Positions 24,171-37,317 of a DNA stretch of 64,000 nucleotides are shown here, one piece after another. The notes under the pieces were generated by a model. That model saw only the letters and a list, made by a program, of their open reading frames with translations. It had not been told where the DNA came from and did not search any database. Origin of the DNA: Corinectria fuckeliana (lineage: Eukaryota; Ascomycota; Sordariomycetes; Hypocreales; Nectriaceae); NCBI GenBank assembly GCA_019137255.1, contig WPDH01000220.1, positions 1 to 64,000 on the forward strand. Reading direction: 5' to 3'. The position numbers were made by a program, and so were the translations under genes. Positions within the stretch are counted from its first letter, which is position 1, and the number at the start of each line of letters is the position of its first letter.

Positions 24171-27100
24171 GTCTGCTTGCGTGAGCCCCGTGTGATGGGA
24201 ATATGCAAGGAGCCTTGATGGGAGACCTGGATCATCGGCCCCGTGGCGCTGGTGACACGGCCAGCTCAGCAACATCAAGAGCAACCACGGCGTCTAGCTA
24301 CATTTCCGAGAACCCTAGTCGACGAGTTCGGGGTTTCCACCGTGCCTCCACCCATGCCCACGGCGAACGAAGAGGAGTGTTTTCTCTACGCCACAGCGCA
24401 CCCCGAGGCTGCAGGAGAGGTCCAAGCTAGACAAAGACGGCGTCTTACATAGTCATATTATCCATTGATTATTGCTGCAATTTTGATGGGGGGCGCCTAA
24501 GCACATGGCTAGTTCCCCAATGCAATGCAGCAAGTTGGTCGCCACGACGTCGAAACACGAGGGGCACATCCGGTCTGCGCTCCCCTCGATCACACACCGA
24601 TCTGCTGCTAATTTTATCCACTCGCACACGCGCGCTGTATTCGTTCTAACGCTACGAAGTACAATGCCTTAGTCAAGCAACACCAACACCGGACACCGGA
24701 CGTGGTACACCACCACGGTCGCAAACGGATTGCCGCACGGGGGGGATGGCGACCAGCTTCATGTCTCTTCACGTTGCTCCATCCGGGCCCTCTCCTCTCG
24801 AAAGACCTAGGCCCGGGCTAGATGCCGGCCAGGTATTCACAACGTGATGTACGGAGCACCACCACACGCACCCATCTGCACTACCGGACGCAGCAGGCCG
24901 AGCCGGCGGAGATCCTCGGACCATCAAAAGAAACTTGATCGAACGGTTTTACTGGAGAATCTTCCGTGGCGGCGATTTCGAGCAGAGGTGCTACGTCAAC
25001 TAGCACCGCACGCAAGGCCGCCATTTCCTGGTTGCCCGACGTTTCCTATTCAGGCGTTGCCGGCTACGAATTCGATTCGATGCCCCATCTAGATTCTCCA
25101 CGAAACCAACTCTACCTGTGCCGGTTCCCTTTCCCCCTAAACCCAAGGCGCACAAGTCGGGACCCTCCACCGGGACCACACGTGGTGGGCTCAAGATGCA
25201 GGCCGGCGGACGAACTGCATCTCGAATCCCACCAACCCCGGGTCCCTATACCCGTTTCGGACGGGGCCTCGCGGGGTTCTGGGGGTCCCGGTGAATGTCT
25301 GGCAAGGTGCTTCCAGGTGAGGGACAGGTTGGGAAGGCCCCAGGACGAAGAGACGGAGGAGAATGAGGAGGAGGAGGAGGCCTGCGAAAATGACAGAACA
25401 TGGAACATTATGACGGTTTGTGCTTTGGCGATGGAGACGGACGCACAGATGATTCATCATGGCAACCCCTTGCCAACGTTTGATAGCGATCGACCCAATC
25501 ATCTGCTATCGCATCTGATCACATCCCATCTCAAAGAGCATTGCGACCCTTCTCATACCCGGGCTTTTCTGAAATGTGCCGGACATGCGGCGGTCAGGGT
25601 CAACTCCACGTCACCGGCGTGTCAACTGCCTGCCTGGGAGTCCCGGGGAGGGGTTGGAACTTGAAGTCAGCCTTTAGTGAGGTTGTCGCGAATCAGAATC
25701 AGAACCAGCACTTGTCAAAAGAAACTCTCGGCAACTCCCATGAGCCGTTTTCGGAACGGAAAGCGGGGCCCTTGTCCGTTTTCCACTCCCCGTCAGTCAC
25801 GCCAGGCCCAACCCGAGGAAGCGGCAACCGCTCCATTTTGCACCGAGCCTGGGGCAGGCAAGTGCGACGGAAGGCTGGAAGGGCCCACGGCGAAGGTCTC
25901 TTCGACCAGCATCATGGATTCAACAGTCCATCCTCCATCTTTCTCGTGTCATTTTTTTTTCTTTCCTTTTGTACTCCAACTCCCTCGGTTCCAAGCATGC
26001 ATAGGTCTAGGCGATGTGGATGCAGATCCGGCTGCGGAATGCGGATACGATTTCGTTGCCCATGATTGCAGAGACCATGCAATCAATCCCCGCCATCCCT
26101 GACCGCTTCATCCACGAGGCACCCGCATCTCCAGGTCCCACGCCCACGCTCTTGGTGTTGGCTGTGCCGCCTCTTCGCTCCAAGCTCGGCGTCGATGAAG
26201 ATGGCGCCCCGTTCGTTGGTCCCGTACGAACTGTAGCCACGCCTTCCAGCTCGAAAGACGACACGGACACACACACCCTCTTCGGTCTTCGTCCCCCTTC
26301 TCCTAGCTGACGTCTTCTCTTCCGTCACCGTTTCATCATGAAGGCACTCACTCCCTTGGCATCATTCCGCCGGCCATGTGGCTCTTCCGGACCCCGCAAC
26401 GGTGTAGAATTCCAACCGTTTTGCGCGATATCCGTTGGTGACGTGGGGTCAGCGCCAGTGTCAGCGGACACCACCAGGATCGGAAGCGATATAGTGGGGG
26501 ACTCCGCCAGCCAAGCTCTCGGGGAAAGGTCGATTTTTTCTTTCTGTTCCATACCCGACCGATCTCATGCAATCGTCCACAGCTCCCGACTCGTCAGTTT
26601 CGTTCTCTTCCGCCGTGGAACCCCTGTCGTCGGCTATCCTCCTTTGATCACATCTTTCGCAAATCGACCTCGTCTATGAATCGTTGCGAAGGCCTAACAA
26701 CGCCCGTGCATCTCTCCGACACTCGCGGCGACTATGGGTAGCGTGCCGCCTAAAGACGTTGTTTTCCCTGTATCCTGGTCGAAGCCCTGCCATCTCAATC
26801 CACCCTCCTAAACCTCCTGATAGCCAAACGTAATCAGCTTGGAGGACACCCTCCCATGGCCTAAACAAAGACACAGGGGCCTTTCGCACATCTCGCCCAC
26901 GGTGCCAGTGCCTAATCCTGCTCACTTTTTACTCCTCATAATGACAGCCAACGACATGTCGAAGCGAGATTCACCAATTTCGCAATAGTCCCGGGGTCAC
27001 GATGTGAGATCTGACAGAGTGAACGTATGTACTTTCTGTTTCAGCATCCCAGATGCCCGTCTCAATGTATCGGATCGCCCCTGCAGTCTGGCAACACTCA

Positions 27101-27361
27101 ACGGTCCGGACAATGCAGCGAGCCGAAAAAGACGGCTTTAACGATGGCTCTAACGAGTCTTGCATCTCTAGTCCTCATCCAGATGCGACCGAAGGACACC
27201 ATCCATCCTGGGGAAAGGTGATTGTGCTTGTCTAAGCCTGCAAGCACCACCCGTGGACTGAGGCCCGAACCTCATCCACGGAGCTCAAGGGCCACCTATC
27301 CGAGACACTTCGGATACCCTACTCTGCAGGCGCCACAGACCACAGACCCGAGCCCTCCCCC

Positions 27362-27387
27362 NNCCCCCGCCCCCCCCCCCCCCCCCC
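27362..27387. other. Assembly gap (NN) next to a C18 homopolymer
   Basis: Two undetermined bases at 27362-27363 are followed by CCCCCGC and then C18 (27370-27387). The adjacency suggests two contigs joined at a homopolymer rather than a measured two-base gap. Sequence continuity across this point should not be assumed. Confidence 0.85.
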
Positions 27388-30300
27388 TATCAGGCAGCTC
27401 CTCACCACAGTAATGAGCTGTTTGTAGCCTGTCCATGTTGCTTTGCATTTCACCCCAGATTAAAACATAAGCAACAATCCCGAGACTTAGCAGCCGATCT
27501 TGACGGGCTGCCCAACCAGGCCTGGCTTGGCAACTTGGATACCTGCCACCCACCAGGTTGGAGAGTTGGCATCACCGATGATCGTTTTGATCGTGCAACT
27601 GCCGCTGTCCACTGTCCAGTCGGACTGCCCCGTTGTCGGTTGGAAGTGTGGAGGCCCTTGCTCGGCATCTCCTTTTTCTGACTCGATCAACAAGCCATCT
27701 GTTCTTCTTTAGTCATGTGTCTAGTCGCTTCTGTAAAGACCGTTGCATTCAAAGGCCCGTTGTCAGGTGATGGAGCTTCCTAGTGTGGATTATCTACCTT
27801 TATCCCCTGGCACACACTCTCAACGTTATAGGCTGCCCAGGAATCCCTTTGAAGGGGTCATGCTGGTACTAGATCGCAGAGGGTCTGCAGCCGAGATTCG
27901 TTTGGGAGTAACGTCTAGCCGGCATGGCCCCCAAGTCAGCAGCAAGCCTACCAGAGCCAGCCAGCCGATCGGGTCACGACTCACGGTACTATGACGTGGT
28001 TGTGCTTCCTCGACCCCGTCCGGTCGCGCCCAGATCCTACCTACCCGACCCCTGGGTCACCTGCACCACATGCAGAATCAGGCCTCGACTTCGAACAACA
28101 GTACCGAGGCGCTCGCCGAGATGTAGATTACATCTGCCTCCGACGCTGACGAATCCTCCTACTATGTAGGTTCCATCTCGCCCACCGACCAGGAAGGGTT
28201 ACGCCCGAGGGGATCGGTGAGGATCCCCGGGACGGGACTCACTTAGCTCCTTTTGACGCCATCGTTTAGTGTATGTAGGCTCGGTGAGGGACTTGGGAAA
28301 CCTTCAAGAGCTGCCGGGAGTTGACACCGCCCTCCGACGTGAGCTAGTGCCAAATATATTTGGGCAAATTCGGTTGCCTTGGCCAACGTCAGGTCCAGTA
28401 CGAAGTATCCAGCCTGAAGGAGAGCCTGGTGTCAGCACGCACTAGACCAGCAAGCAGCCGCATACACTTTCGCAATCATCCAAGTAAGAAGACTAGGGTC
28501 ATGGAAGGGCGGAACCCTGGGATCTGGCTGTGGTGGGGCGGCATTGACAGGACGATCGTCTGATCCCAGAACGGCGCCCACTAGCTAGATCCTGCCCGTC
28601 CCGCGAACACACCACCATTGTACCAAACAACCCTCACAAGCCTTTACACACCACCTCACCTCATCTCACACGCCCCCTCCCTCGGGCCCTGGTCCTTGAG
28701 CTTCCAACATCGCGAGTATCTACCGGGGTATGGCTGAGGTACGTCCCTCCATACATCGATCGATGGGTGCGGTTCAGACCTACCGTACACAGGAACCCCC
28801 GCCTCTCGCTCTATGTACTGCGTACGTATTAGTAGACGCCGCCTCCTTAGCCAATCCTCGAAGTAGCATTCGTCTAGATAATCGACCAGCGAGGAGAAGG
28901 TCCAAGCCGTCCGAACAGGGAATGCCACACTCCCTCATTCGCGCTGCTTGTTGCTGACGCTGGACCCGGCGGCAAAGTTGGTATTGGATGAAACTGAGGC
29001 CATCCTTTGCAGTGGTCTCGATCTTGGGCTTGCAGATGAATCGATCGCGATGATGTAGCCTAGCTGTCTGTCATTGTCCAGCTCATGCAACAGGGAGGAC
29101 CCCCCCTCGACCAACCTTACAGAGCTTCCTGTCTTAGTTAGCCGTCGGCCGTCTTCGCCGTCGGCCATCGCAACCAAAGCCATTCTTGCTCAGAAGATTG
29201 ATTGACTGAATGCAACAGCACGCCCGTCCCTGGTACAACGGCAGTGGGCAAAACTTAGATTGGTTCATGGGTTGCTTGCTGATCGCCAAACCATCGGCGA
29301 ACCTCGAGCACTGCCCATAAGTTCACGACGGGATTTGCACTCAGGGGTTAATTCGAGATCCGTCAAACGCAAGACGCCGTCCCCTCCCCCCCTGTCCCCG
29401 TCCCCCGTAGCACGGGAAAGTCGACAGGAGTCGCAGAAACCGGCACCCTTGCGCCTTTGCCAGGATGCAATTCTCAAACGGGGAATTGTCGGTCAAGGTG
29501 CGGGATACAAGCGCAAGCCACGACTCCGGTCAACGATTCAGCGGCTTGGATCCGCTCCTTGGCATCCTCAAGTGGCCTGATCTTGCGGAATGCCATGGCC
29601 GGGGTGTCTACATCGGCGGCATCCTGCTCCTCACATGCCCAACCGAGTCATTTACTCGCACGCCCGGTCCGTCCTAGGGCCCTTTGGTCTCGGGTTTTCA
29701 GTTCAGCCTCGGGGACGGGGTGGCAGGAAGTCTCTCTGTATGAGGCTATTGAAAATGCCATGTCACCGTCCAGCTCGTCATATTTCAGGGGCGAGGGTCT
29801 CATCGACTAGTCTCTGGCGATGGAGGAGCCAGTCGCTACTTCGTACTGTCAACGCTACGCGGACAATCAACGGGCAGCACGGGGGTCACGAACGGCACGC
29901 GACGGCGACGTTCTGCCGTCTACAAAGTGCTGCCGGGGGGGGTGGGTGGGTTGAGTTCAGTTCATCGACGCACCCATGGGCCATTGCCAACGGCGCCCGG
30001 GGAGGCGCAGACTCCGTTGGTGGATTCTTGGAAGTTGTCACTGTGAATTTGAAGCGCCACAACACCGAGACACTCCGTCCGCGGCGACTGGCATCTAGCG
30101 GCGCCCCGGCATACATGCGAGGAGCCGTGCCAGCTCATCGAGATCCTGGGGCACGAGCACCCAAGAACCCGCCAGAAATCCCGAGTGCCTGACGCGAATC
30201 GAAATCTAATCCGAGACTACTAGCTAGGCCAGAGGCTAGCAGCATTAGCCGCCTGGTCTATTCGATCTAGCTGCTAGCATAACTAAAGGAGCAAATGCTT

Positions 30301-33300
30301 CACGACCACGTCTGCGGATCCTTTAGATTGTGGACTCCGGACTCCGGACTCTGGACTCTGGAATCTGGACCTCCTTTCGTGCCAAATTTCGCATTCGTAC
30401 GCCCCCAGTTCCGACCGGTCGTCTCAGCCTTACCAACCGAAGAGCACCGCTAGCGGTGGCCGTGCCTGCGGACATGTGCACTTCGTGCTACTGATGCTAC
30501 TGATGGCCCTGTTGCCCTGCTAGCCCCAGGCTTGGCTTGCCTACGTTGCTTCTTCTGCGACGGCCCCTGAGGCGGCAGACGTCCAATCATCCTCACTGCG
30601 CTGGCCTGATTCATCATACGATATGCTAAACTCTAGGAACCAAGCCATCCAGTCTTGGCCGTATTTGTCCTTCCCCCCTTCTAGTTGGCTAGCCATCGAC
30701 ATGCCGGCTGGATGGCACCGATATTTGCACGCGCACAACCCATTTGGAAAGTGCTAGTGGATGGAGCAAGCTGAGTCGTCTTCAGCCCAGCAAGCATATC
30801 CGCATGATACTTGGCATCGCTCCTGGCGTTGGCTTTTGAGTCACCGCGACCGCCCGGCATTGGAGCCGCCCTTTTCCCCGTGTGCCCGTCAGCCATCGTA
30901 TCTCATCTCATCGTATCGTATCTCATCTCGCCAGCATCGTGGCAGGGACCCATCTGGGCGGCTCGTGCCCCCGCTAGCCTCTAGGACGCCCCCCTGGCTC
31001 AGAGCTGCCTGGCGCCGTTCGTGTCGTTTTGTCGCCTCGGTCGTCTCATTTGCCATCAACTTCTCACCATTCGCACGCAGTAGCTTTACGAGTTTTGGCG
31101 CCTGAGCCCTCCGGGGGTGGGTGGCCGAGGCACGTCCAGATCGAGATGCAAAGGCCACGGCTCCGACGCAAGTGGGCTACAAGAACACGATCATGCACCA
31201 GCTCGGGCGTTTTGGGGCCCCCTCTTGGAGATGCTGGCTCGACCGGATATGCAGACGTGTGCATAAGGTTGTCGCGTATGTAGGCAGTGCATCATTCCAA
31301 GCCGGGTGAGCGATCGATGCGCGGCCATGGCGGTGATGGATCCAGAGTCTAATAGACTAAGCTACGGACTAGTCCATACGAAGAAACAGATACGAGTCAG
31401 GCAATACGGTTTGTCTTCTTCGGCACTCTCGGTCGACGTCGACGAAGGCTTCCAGAAGCCCCCGACGGAGTTGATTTGCATGAGACAGTACGTAATCGAC
31501 CTCCTTGCGTTTCTTTTCACCCCTTTCGCTCCTGTAACTATCGCATCCCCAGACAGACCTCGCCGGCTTCTTCTCGATGAAGAGTTTAGCGCAGCTTCGC
31601 ACTCTGGAGACCTGGAGGTCGATGGCAAACTGCGTTCCTTGCCAGCCCGGGGGGGGGGGCCCTTGACGCCGATCTTCAACACCATGCAAGACGGGGGTGT
31701 TTTTTTCTTCTCAATGTACGGAGTACTACTAACCACGTATCTACTGTACGACTCAGACCGCGAATTAACGCATGCTCGGTTGCTGGGTATGTTTCTAGTT
31801 TCGTTTCAGTGCGCTTGCCTGCATTCCTTTACGGCTTGTCCGCCTTTCTTTTTCACGTACGTTTAGAGTCCTAATCGTCCCACAGGTGCCGCTCTAGTGC
31901 GAGCTAGAATTGCTTCTTTTACTCTGCCCTTCTTCATTTTGGCTTTTTCCCCCCGGGAGGAGTCCAGGCCTGTCGACTTGGAAAAGTTTCCCTCTCGGCT
32001 ACCAACGCCCCTGTCATCATCGGTGGGAGCAGCATCGTGTTAATCGCTCATCAACCAGCTTCAGGACTACTTGCATGGGGGGTTGCAGGTGGGCCCGTTG
32101 ACATGCGAAACGATTATTTTCCCGATCAAGGGATGCAGGCAGGGTCCAAGTACCGTCAAGTTACATACGTACTCTCACTAACAGTTTGCGGCCCCTTGGT
32201 CTGCATGCCAGTCAGTGTAGCTTTAGTTGCTTTAGCCCTCCGGCGTTTTGCGGTGTTTTCGAAGGGGGGGTGGAGGCTTAAACGAACTATGGCATTCTGC
32301 CCGAAGATGGCAAATGGGAAATGGCATCATGCGCGGTTGTCTTTCCTTTGAGACCCGAGCCGAGCGGAGGGTCATACGAGTCATCCAATCACCGAGCCTA
32401 GACAAGACTCCGGTGGTTTGACGCCAGTGAGAAGACGAAGGGTCGTCGAATCTCCGGTGCCTCGGTGATGGTGCTGATGTTTGCTGCTGGTGCCGGTGGT
32501 ACTTGACGATCAGACCCAGGACCCTGGATTTGGTGCCCTTTGGCTTAACTACGGAGGTAGCCTATGTACCGGTATTTCTCTCCCTCCTCCTCACGCTTGT
32601 CGATCGTCTAACAGATTTGCACCATGACTCTCCAGCAAAATGGCGCCCAACACCGGCGCTCTCGGGACCAATCTGCCTCCTTGGGCGCCTGCGTAGCCCA
32701 GCGCCGCCAACGCGGTGAAGCGAGATGCCGCCCCGCGGAGATGGACACGATCGGGGAAAGGTGCCGATGCGCTCAACTCACCCACCGTTCGGCACGGAGA
32801 TGGCTTTGAGACAAGTCACTAAGCCGGCGGGCCCCCCTGGGTGAAGGCGGAATCGCTTAATCCCTACCTTCATGCCCTCCGTCTCCTTCGCCCATTCACT
32901 CCCGAGATGGTCCTGCCCAAGCGGCAGAGGTTGAGACAAGCACACCAGATGGAAGCGCGATTGGTTATTGGGAATGTCCTTCGGGGTCGGAATATTCATA
33001 AGAGTCCGGTCGTGATGGGAGGATCGTCGGTCTATCTATCTGCCGCCCCGGAAGAAGTCTAGGCGGACCAAACCAGCCAGCCTACGAGACAATACTCTTG
33101 CGCCGACCGGAGGCCGGAGACGGGGATTAGACGCGGGATTCAAGAATAACGGGGCCCAGAAGCTTGTTCTGGGTAGTAAACTATGTACATAGATTCGTCA
33201 CTGTGAAGATCTTCAATAATCCACCTTCAAAGTCAATAATTAGTTTCCATTCTAATCCCCCACTATCACAATTCCAAAGACTAGACAACTAGATCTACCG

Positions 33301-33603
33301 AACTAGACACGCCCACCATCACCAAGTCCCCTTGGGAATTTCAGCATTGGGCATCAGTCAACTCACTTACTCGTCAGTCGCCTCATTTCTCCAGAGCGCT
33401 AACATCGCCCGTCCGTCCGGCTCCGCGTAGTTAGCACATCCCCCTTTCGGTCGTGTCGTGAAACCGACGACAGGGGCCCAGGATGGGCATCACGTTTCTC
33501 TTCGATAGGCTCCCCGATGGGGCTCGATCTGGCCAACAACATGGGAGAGAGGGGGGGGGGGGTTACGGTGAGGAACGGGCATAGCTTAATCGTCGCCCGG
33601 GGG

Positions 33604-33633
33604 GTTGTTGCTGTTGCTGTTGCTGTTGTTGTT
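33604..33633. repeat. (GTT/GCT)n trinucleotide repeat
   Basis: About ten GTT and GCT units. A G12 run lies nearby at 33551-33562. Confidence 0.8.
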
Positions 33634-34876
33634 ACATAGTGAGCGGCACATGTTTTAGCTTGGATTGTTGGTGGGGAGGTGCGTTTGTGTTGGTGATGAT
33701 GATGCAGGGGAGGCGGGCGGTGGGATAGCGGCAGGGGTGACGGTGAGTTGGTCGGGTAAAGAAAGCCAGGGGGGTTGTGTTTGCCTCTGTTGGGTTGTTT
33801 CGGTGTTGGTGATGGTGTGTTGTTGGTTTCAGGGTGTTTGCGGCGCAGAAAGTAGGTTATGATGGTGTAGGGTAGCCGACTTCCCATGGATCTTGACTTT
33901 GTAAGTCGCTTGCATGTCCCTTCACATTTCGACTGATTATGATCTGTGAGATGAGGACTTGAGTAACCAAGGAATTAACCCTAATTCTCTCGTCTTCTCG
34001 TTTTCTCGTGAGGAATGATTCGTTGCAACCTAGTCAAAATATGCATGTAGATGTATGTTGTTGATATTAGAGGTGCGTCTGTTGATGGGCTTGGTGTCCT
34101 CGATGAATACTGCAAGAGCATGACCGGTGCTCGCTCAATGGTAAAGCTAGAGAGAATCAGAAATAGATAAGCCTCGTGGCTTGTAATAGATCGTGCACGG
34201 TGTTGTATCCCATGTAGCATTTCCTCAAAAACACGGACTGCCCAAGGCGCCTCACGTTTACATGCCAAAAGGCCCTCCTCACAAGTCAAAGAAAAGCACA
34301 CGTCCATCAAGAAGCCAACTTGAACGGCACGAACTCCACTGAGTTTATTCTAGAGAACGATAACTGGGTTCCCTTTTTCGATGACCGCGAAGGCCAGGAC
34401 GCTCTACATCCTCTCCCAGCAAGTCAATACCTCGAGTTTGCAACCTCGGAACCCACTAGTCGTTCTGGATGTCTTGTCGATGTCGTTTACCTACTCTGCT
34501 ACAAGGCAGCGTCTCGCACGGGAGAGAGAGCAACTGGGCCTGGCAAAGTCAGGTATGGCTCCTCGACCCAAAAGGCGTGAATACACACCATAGTGTACAA
34601 GGTGCAGGTTGGTCAATTGCGCAAGAGCAACTCCGGCAATGAGGTTACAGTGGCCTGCGAGATAATTCGTCGATGCTGAATGGCGATGATCATATCATAC
34701 CTCGTTCTCTCAACCCAGCTACCCACCTAACCTGGGCAGCCGTCACAGTCATCTATCAAGTTTCGAACAAGTTCGTCGCCTAAAACGCCACGGAGAGGAA
34801 TAACCCGCGTCCATCCCCTTGCTGCTGCAAAAAATGCCGAAATATCAAACACACTCCTACCTCGTTCCCAATTCTT

Positions 34877-36763
34877 TCATTCCATACGGCCATCCGTTTC
34901 TGCCGACGTAGCCTTCTCTCCCGCGTCAGGGTTCAAGTAATCTGCGCCCTCAGCAGCCTCGTACTCGCCAATCAGGTCTGCAACGACCTGCCGCGCCTCG
35001 TCGAACTCGTCGAGGTTCTCAGCGAACGGCGCCGTCCTCTTGTAGCCCTCCATGAAGGCGTTGCGCTTGCGCATGCCGTCGTACTGTCTTAGGATTCTCT
35101 TGAAGAGCTGCATGTGAAGAACGCCATTATAGTTAGCAACTGGAACGGGTCAAGATGGGAGAGGCCATGAGAGGGCGTACCGTCGCGATGCTCGTGTGGT
35201 TGGCCAGCATCAAACCACTCACACGGTGGCTCATCGGGATATAAGGGCTTCGCTTCGTCAGGGCGACCTGAATACTGGCAGGGCCCCAGGGGATGAAGGT
35301 GGCAAGGCGACGCTCGCGAATGCGAAGCAGACTCTTGTGCACGTCGGTGGGATCGACCTCGCCCTGGATGACGTTGAGGATGGAGATGTAGCAGCTCTTC
35401 TTGCCGGGCACCGTCGACACCATTCGGTTCTTGGGCTGCAGCAGTCGCCGCATGACGTCCAGCACCGTCGTCTTGCGCACCGTCTTGGCCTGCTCGACCT
35501 GGTCGCCCGTGAAGGGCGTGTAGGACGTCATGAGGAAGTGGCATCGCGGAGTGGGGATCAGCGAGGCCAGGATGCTGACGAGATCGTTGTGCATGTAGCC
35601 AGGGTATCGTAGAGTCGTGGTGCTTGCCGACATGACGGTCGCGACCTATCACGTCGAGTTGCGTGAGCATCAACCCGCCAGATTGGGTCTTCTATCAACT
35701 TACCAGCTGGTTCGTCTGCTGGAACGAGGGCTCCTGAACATGAAGCCGATCGGCGGCAATATGCGAGAGGGCGCCGTTGTCGAGGACGACGACCGAGTCG
35801 GCGTTCTGGGTCAGCCGTCGCATGGAGAGAACGCTGTTGTAGGGGTGGACCACGACGTCGCCGGCGCTGGTCGTGTCTGGAAAGACCGAGTACGTTTGGA
35901 TGATCTTCTTCGGGAAGCGGTCGTTGAGTTTCTCGAGCATAAAGGAGCCCAGCCCGGAGCCGGTTCCGCCGGCGATGGAGTGCAGCATCATGAAGCCCTA
36001 TACCACGAGACCCGTCGTCAGCACGCGTGCAAGAAGCCATATTGCCATGACTGTGTCGGTGTGGCCGCTTACCTCGAGGGAGTCGCTGCCGTCGGCCTCC
36101 CGGTCAATCATCTCCATAATGTCCTCGCATACTTCCTCGCCACTTTGATATCCGTCACCCCAGTTATTAGCGGCGCCCACGCCATCCTTGCCGACGTAGA
36201 AGTTCTCCGGGTTGTATATGTTTTTGTAGGGCCCCGTCTGGATGCCGTTGAGGACCTGCCCAGCAAAGCTGCCTGTTAGCGCAACGACGTCCGTCCGTCT
36301 CTCGCGGGAGGGCAGGAGGACGGGAGGGCAGACTGCGTACCCTAGGTTCCAGATCAATCAGGATCGCGCGGGGGATGTAGCGCGTGTCGTCGCTCTGGTA
36401 GTAGAAGACGTCCTTGCGGTCACCGCCCTCGGTCGCAAAGTCCTCGAGGTTGCCATCCTGGCTGATGCCGTGTTCCTGGCAGAGCTGCTGCCAGAATTGA
36501 CTCCCGACTGTGACACAGAACTACGGATCAGCGTTGTAGGGAATACAGCGGCGGAACGGACTCGGAGAGGAGAGGATGCAGGGAGCTGTTGCGGTGGGAT
36601 GTGGCATGTGGTTGCGTGCGTGGTGGGGGAGGGAAACTGACTGCTGTTGCCGCACTGCCCGGCCTGGATCGTGATAATTTCCCTGACAGCGAGCACGGAG
36701 AGGTAAGCAGATGTCTGGATGGGAAGAGGGAGGGAGAGAGAGAGGGCGAACCTACCTGGGCAT
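34877..36763 (-). CDS. mipA: Gamma-tubulin
   Basis: This tubulin nucleates microtubules at spindle pole bodies and other organising centres, in complex with GCP-type proteins. Seven exons on the minus strand: 36763-36756, 36682-36642, 36507-36341, 36255-36073, 35997-35704, 35645-35181 and 35107-34877. They total 1,389 nt and encode 462 aa, normal for the family. The first exon is only 8 nt, and the family N-terminus MPREIITIQAGQCGN is restored only by splicing it. The GTP-binding glycine loop GGTGSGLG lies at about residues 143-150. The C-terminal tail is acidic (EYEAAEGADY), as is usual. Gamma rather than alpha or beta is indicated by this N-terminus and by segments such as NWGDGYQSGEEV. The gene is colinear with the nucleoporin upstream (555-bp spacer). 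The leader holds a TAGGTA array at 36809-36835. Confidence 0.97.
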
Positions 36764-37317
36764 CTTGATCGGCTTGGCGTGGTGGTGCTGGATGCAGGAG
36801 AGATAGGCAGGTATCTTAGGTAAGTAGGTAGGTACAATTTGGCTTGACGCGACAACACGCGCCGACTCCCCGTCCCCGCGTTCCACTTTGACATTTGAGC
36901 ACAGCTCCAAACCCAAACTTCGGACCACTACGAATAGTCCACTCTCTATTAACCATCACATTAAATGCACCATGCATAATCAAGGACAGTAAGGGCCTAT
37001 AGAGCTTGGAATGTTCTTGGAACTTGGCCTCAGCCCACCCTACCACTCATCTTGCACCACCGAAAAAAAACTCACTATCCATGTACTCTGAGCCATATAA
37101 GACTAAATATCATCACCTCTCTCCTTTGTCCCCACAACTACTTTTTGATTCTTCAGAACAGAACAATTTCGACTGGCCCAAGCCCTTCCGAGAAACTCGT
37201 GTTATCCCTCCAGGAAGCGAAGAAAAAAAGTGCAATAAACTCAATGCTTGACAACGCCCGAAATGCTCCCCCGATCCTCCAGCGGATGCATCTAATATAC
37301 TTCCAACAACCTCCACA
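36764..37317. other. Spacer between the nucleoporin 3' end and the gamma-tubulin start
   Basis: This 554-bp stretch should contain the gamma-tubulin promoter and the nucleoporin 3' untranslated region. It has a TACCTA/TAGGTA array at 36809-36835 and an A-rich patch near 37064. No gene is seen. Confidence 0.6.

Larger units (their letters stand above)
16901..34876. other. 18-kb stretch with no supportable gene
   Basis: Open frames of 100-230 codons occur (for example 24966-25664, 29590-30192 and 31306-31866) but are Arg/Pro-rich or start at non-ATG codons. They have no conserved motifs and overlap equally long frames on other strands, so none is called. The region holds GA-rich tracts, short perfect palindromes, dispersed TACGAAGTA-type motifs and an assembly gap at 27362. 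It does not share the A+T bias of 1-475, so it is not an RIP-type island. It may hold long non-coding transcripts, very small genes or distant control regions. Confidence 0.5.

Noticed and set aside
24966..25664. 232-codon + strand frame
   Set aside because: Contains an acidic run created by a GAG-rich tract and shows no family features. A minus-strand frame at 25191-25502 with a Leu-rich run is equally unconvincing.
29590..30192. 200-codon + strand frame
   Set aside because: Arg/Gly/His-rich with no recognisable domain, and overlapped by other comparable frames; looks like chance in GC-rich sequence.
31306..31866. 186-codon + strand frame with Phe-rich stretches
   Set aside because: Begins at GTG rather than ATG and its hydrophobic parts come from poly-T and G homopolymer sequence; no splice-supported extension found.
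33399..33887. Open frame on the minus strand (162 codons) with an ATG at 33887
   Set aside because: Composition is His/Pro/Thr low complexity driven by CAA/GTT and CCAC repeats in the DNA, with no conserved motif; it overlaps a G12 run and a trinucleotide array.
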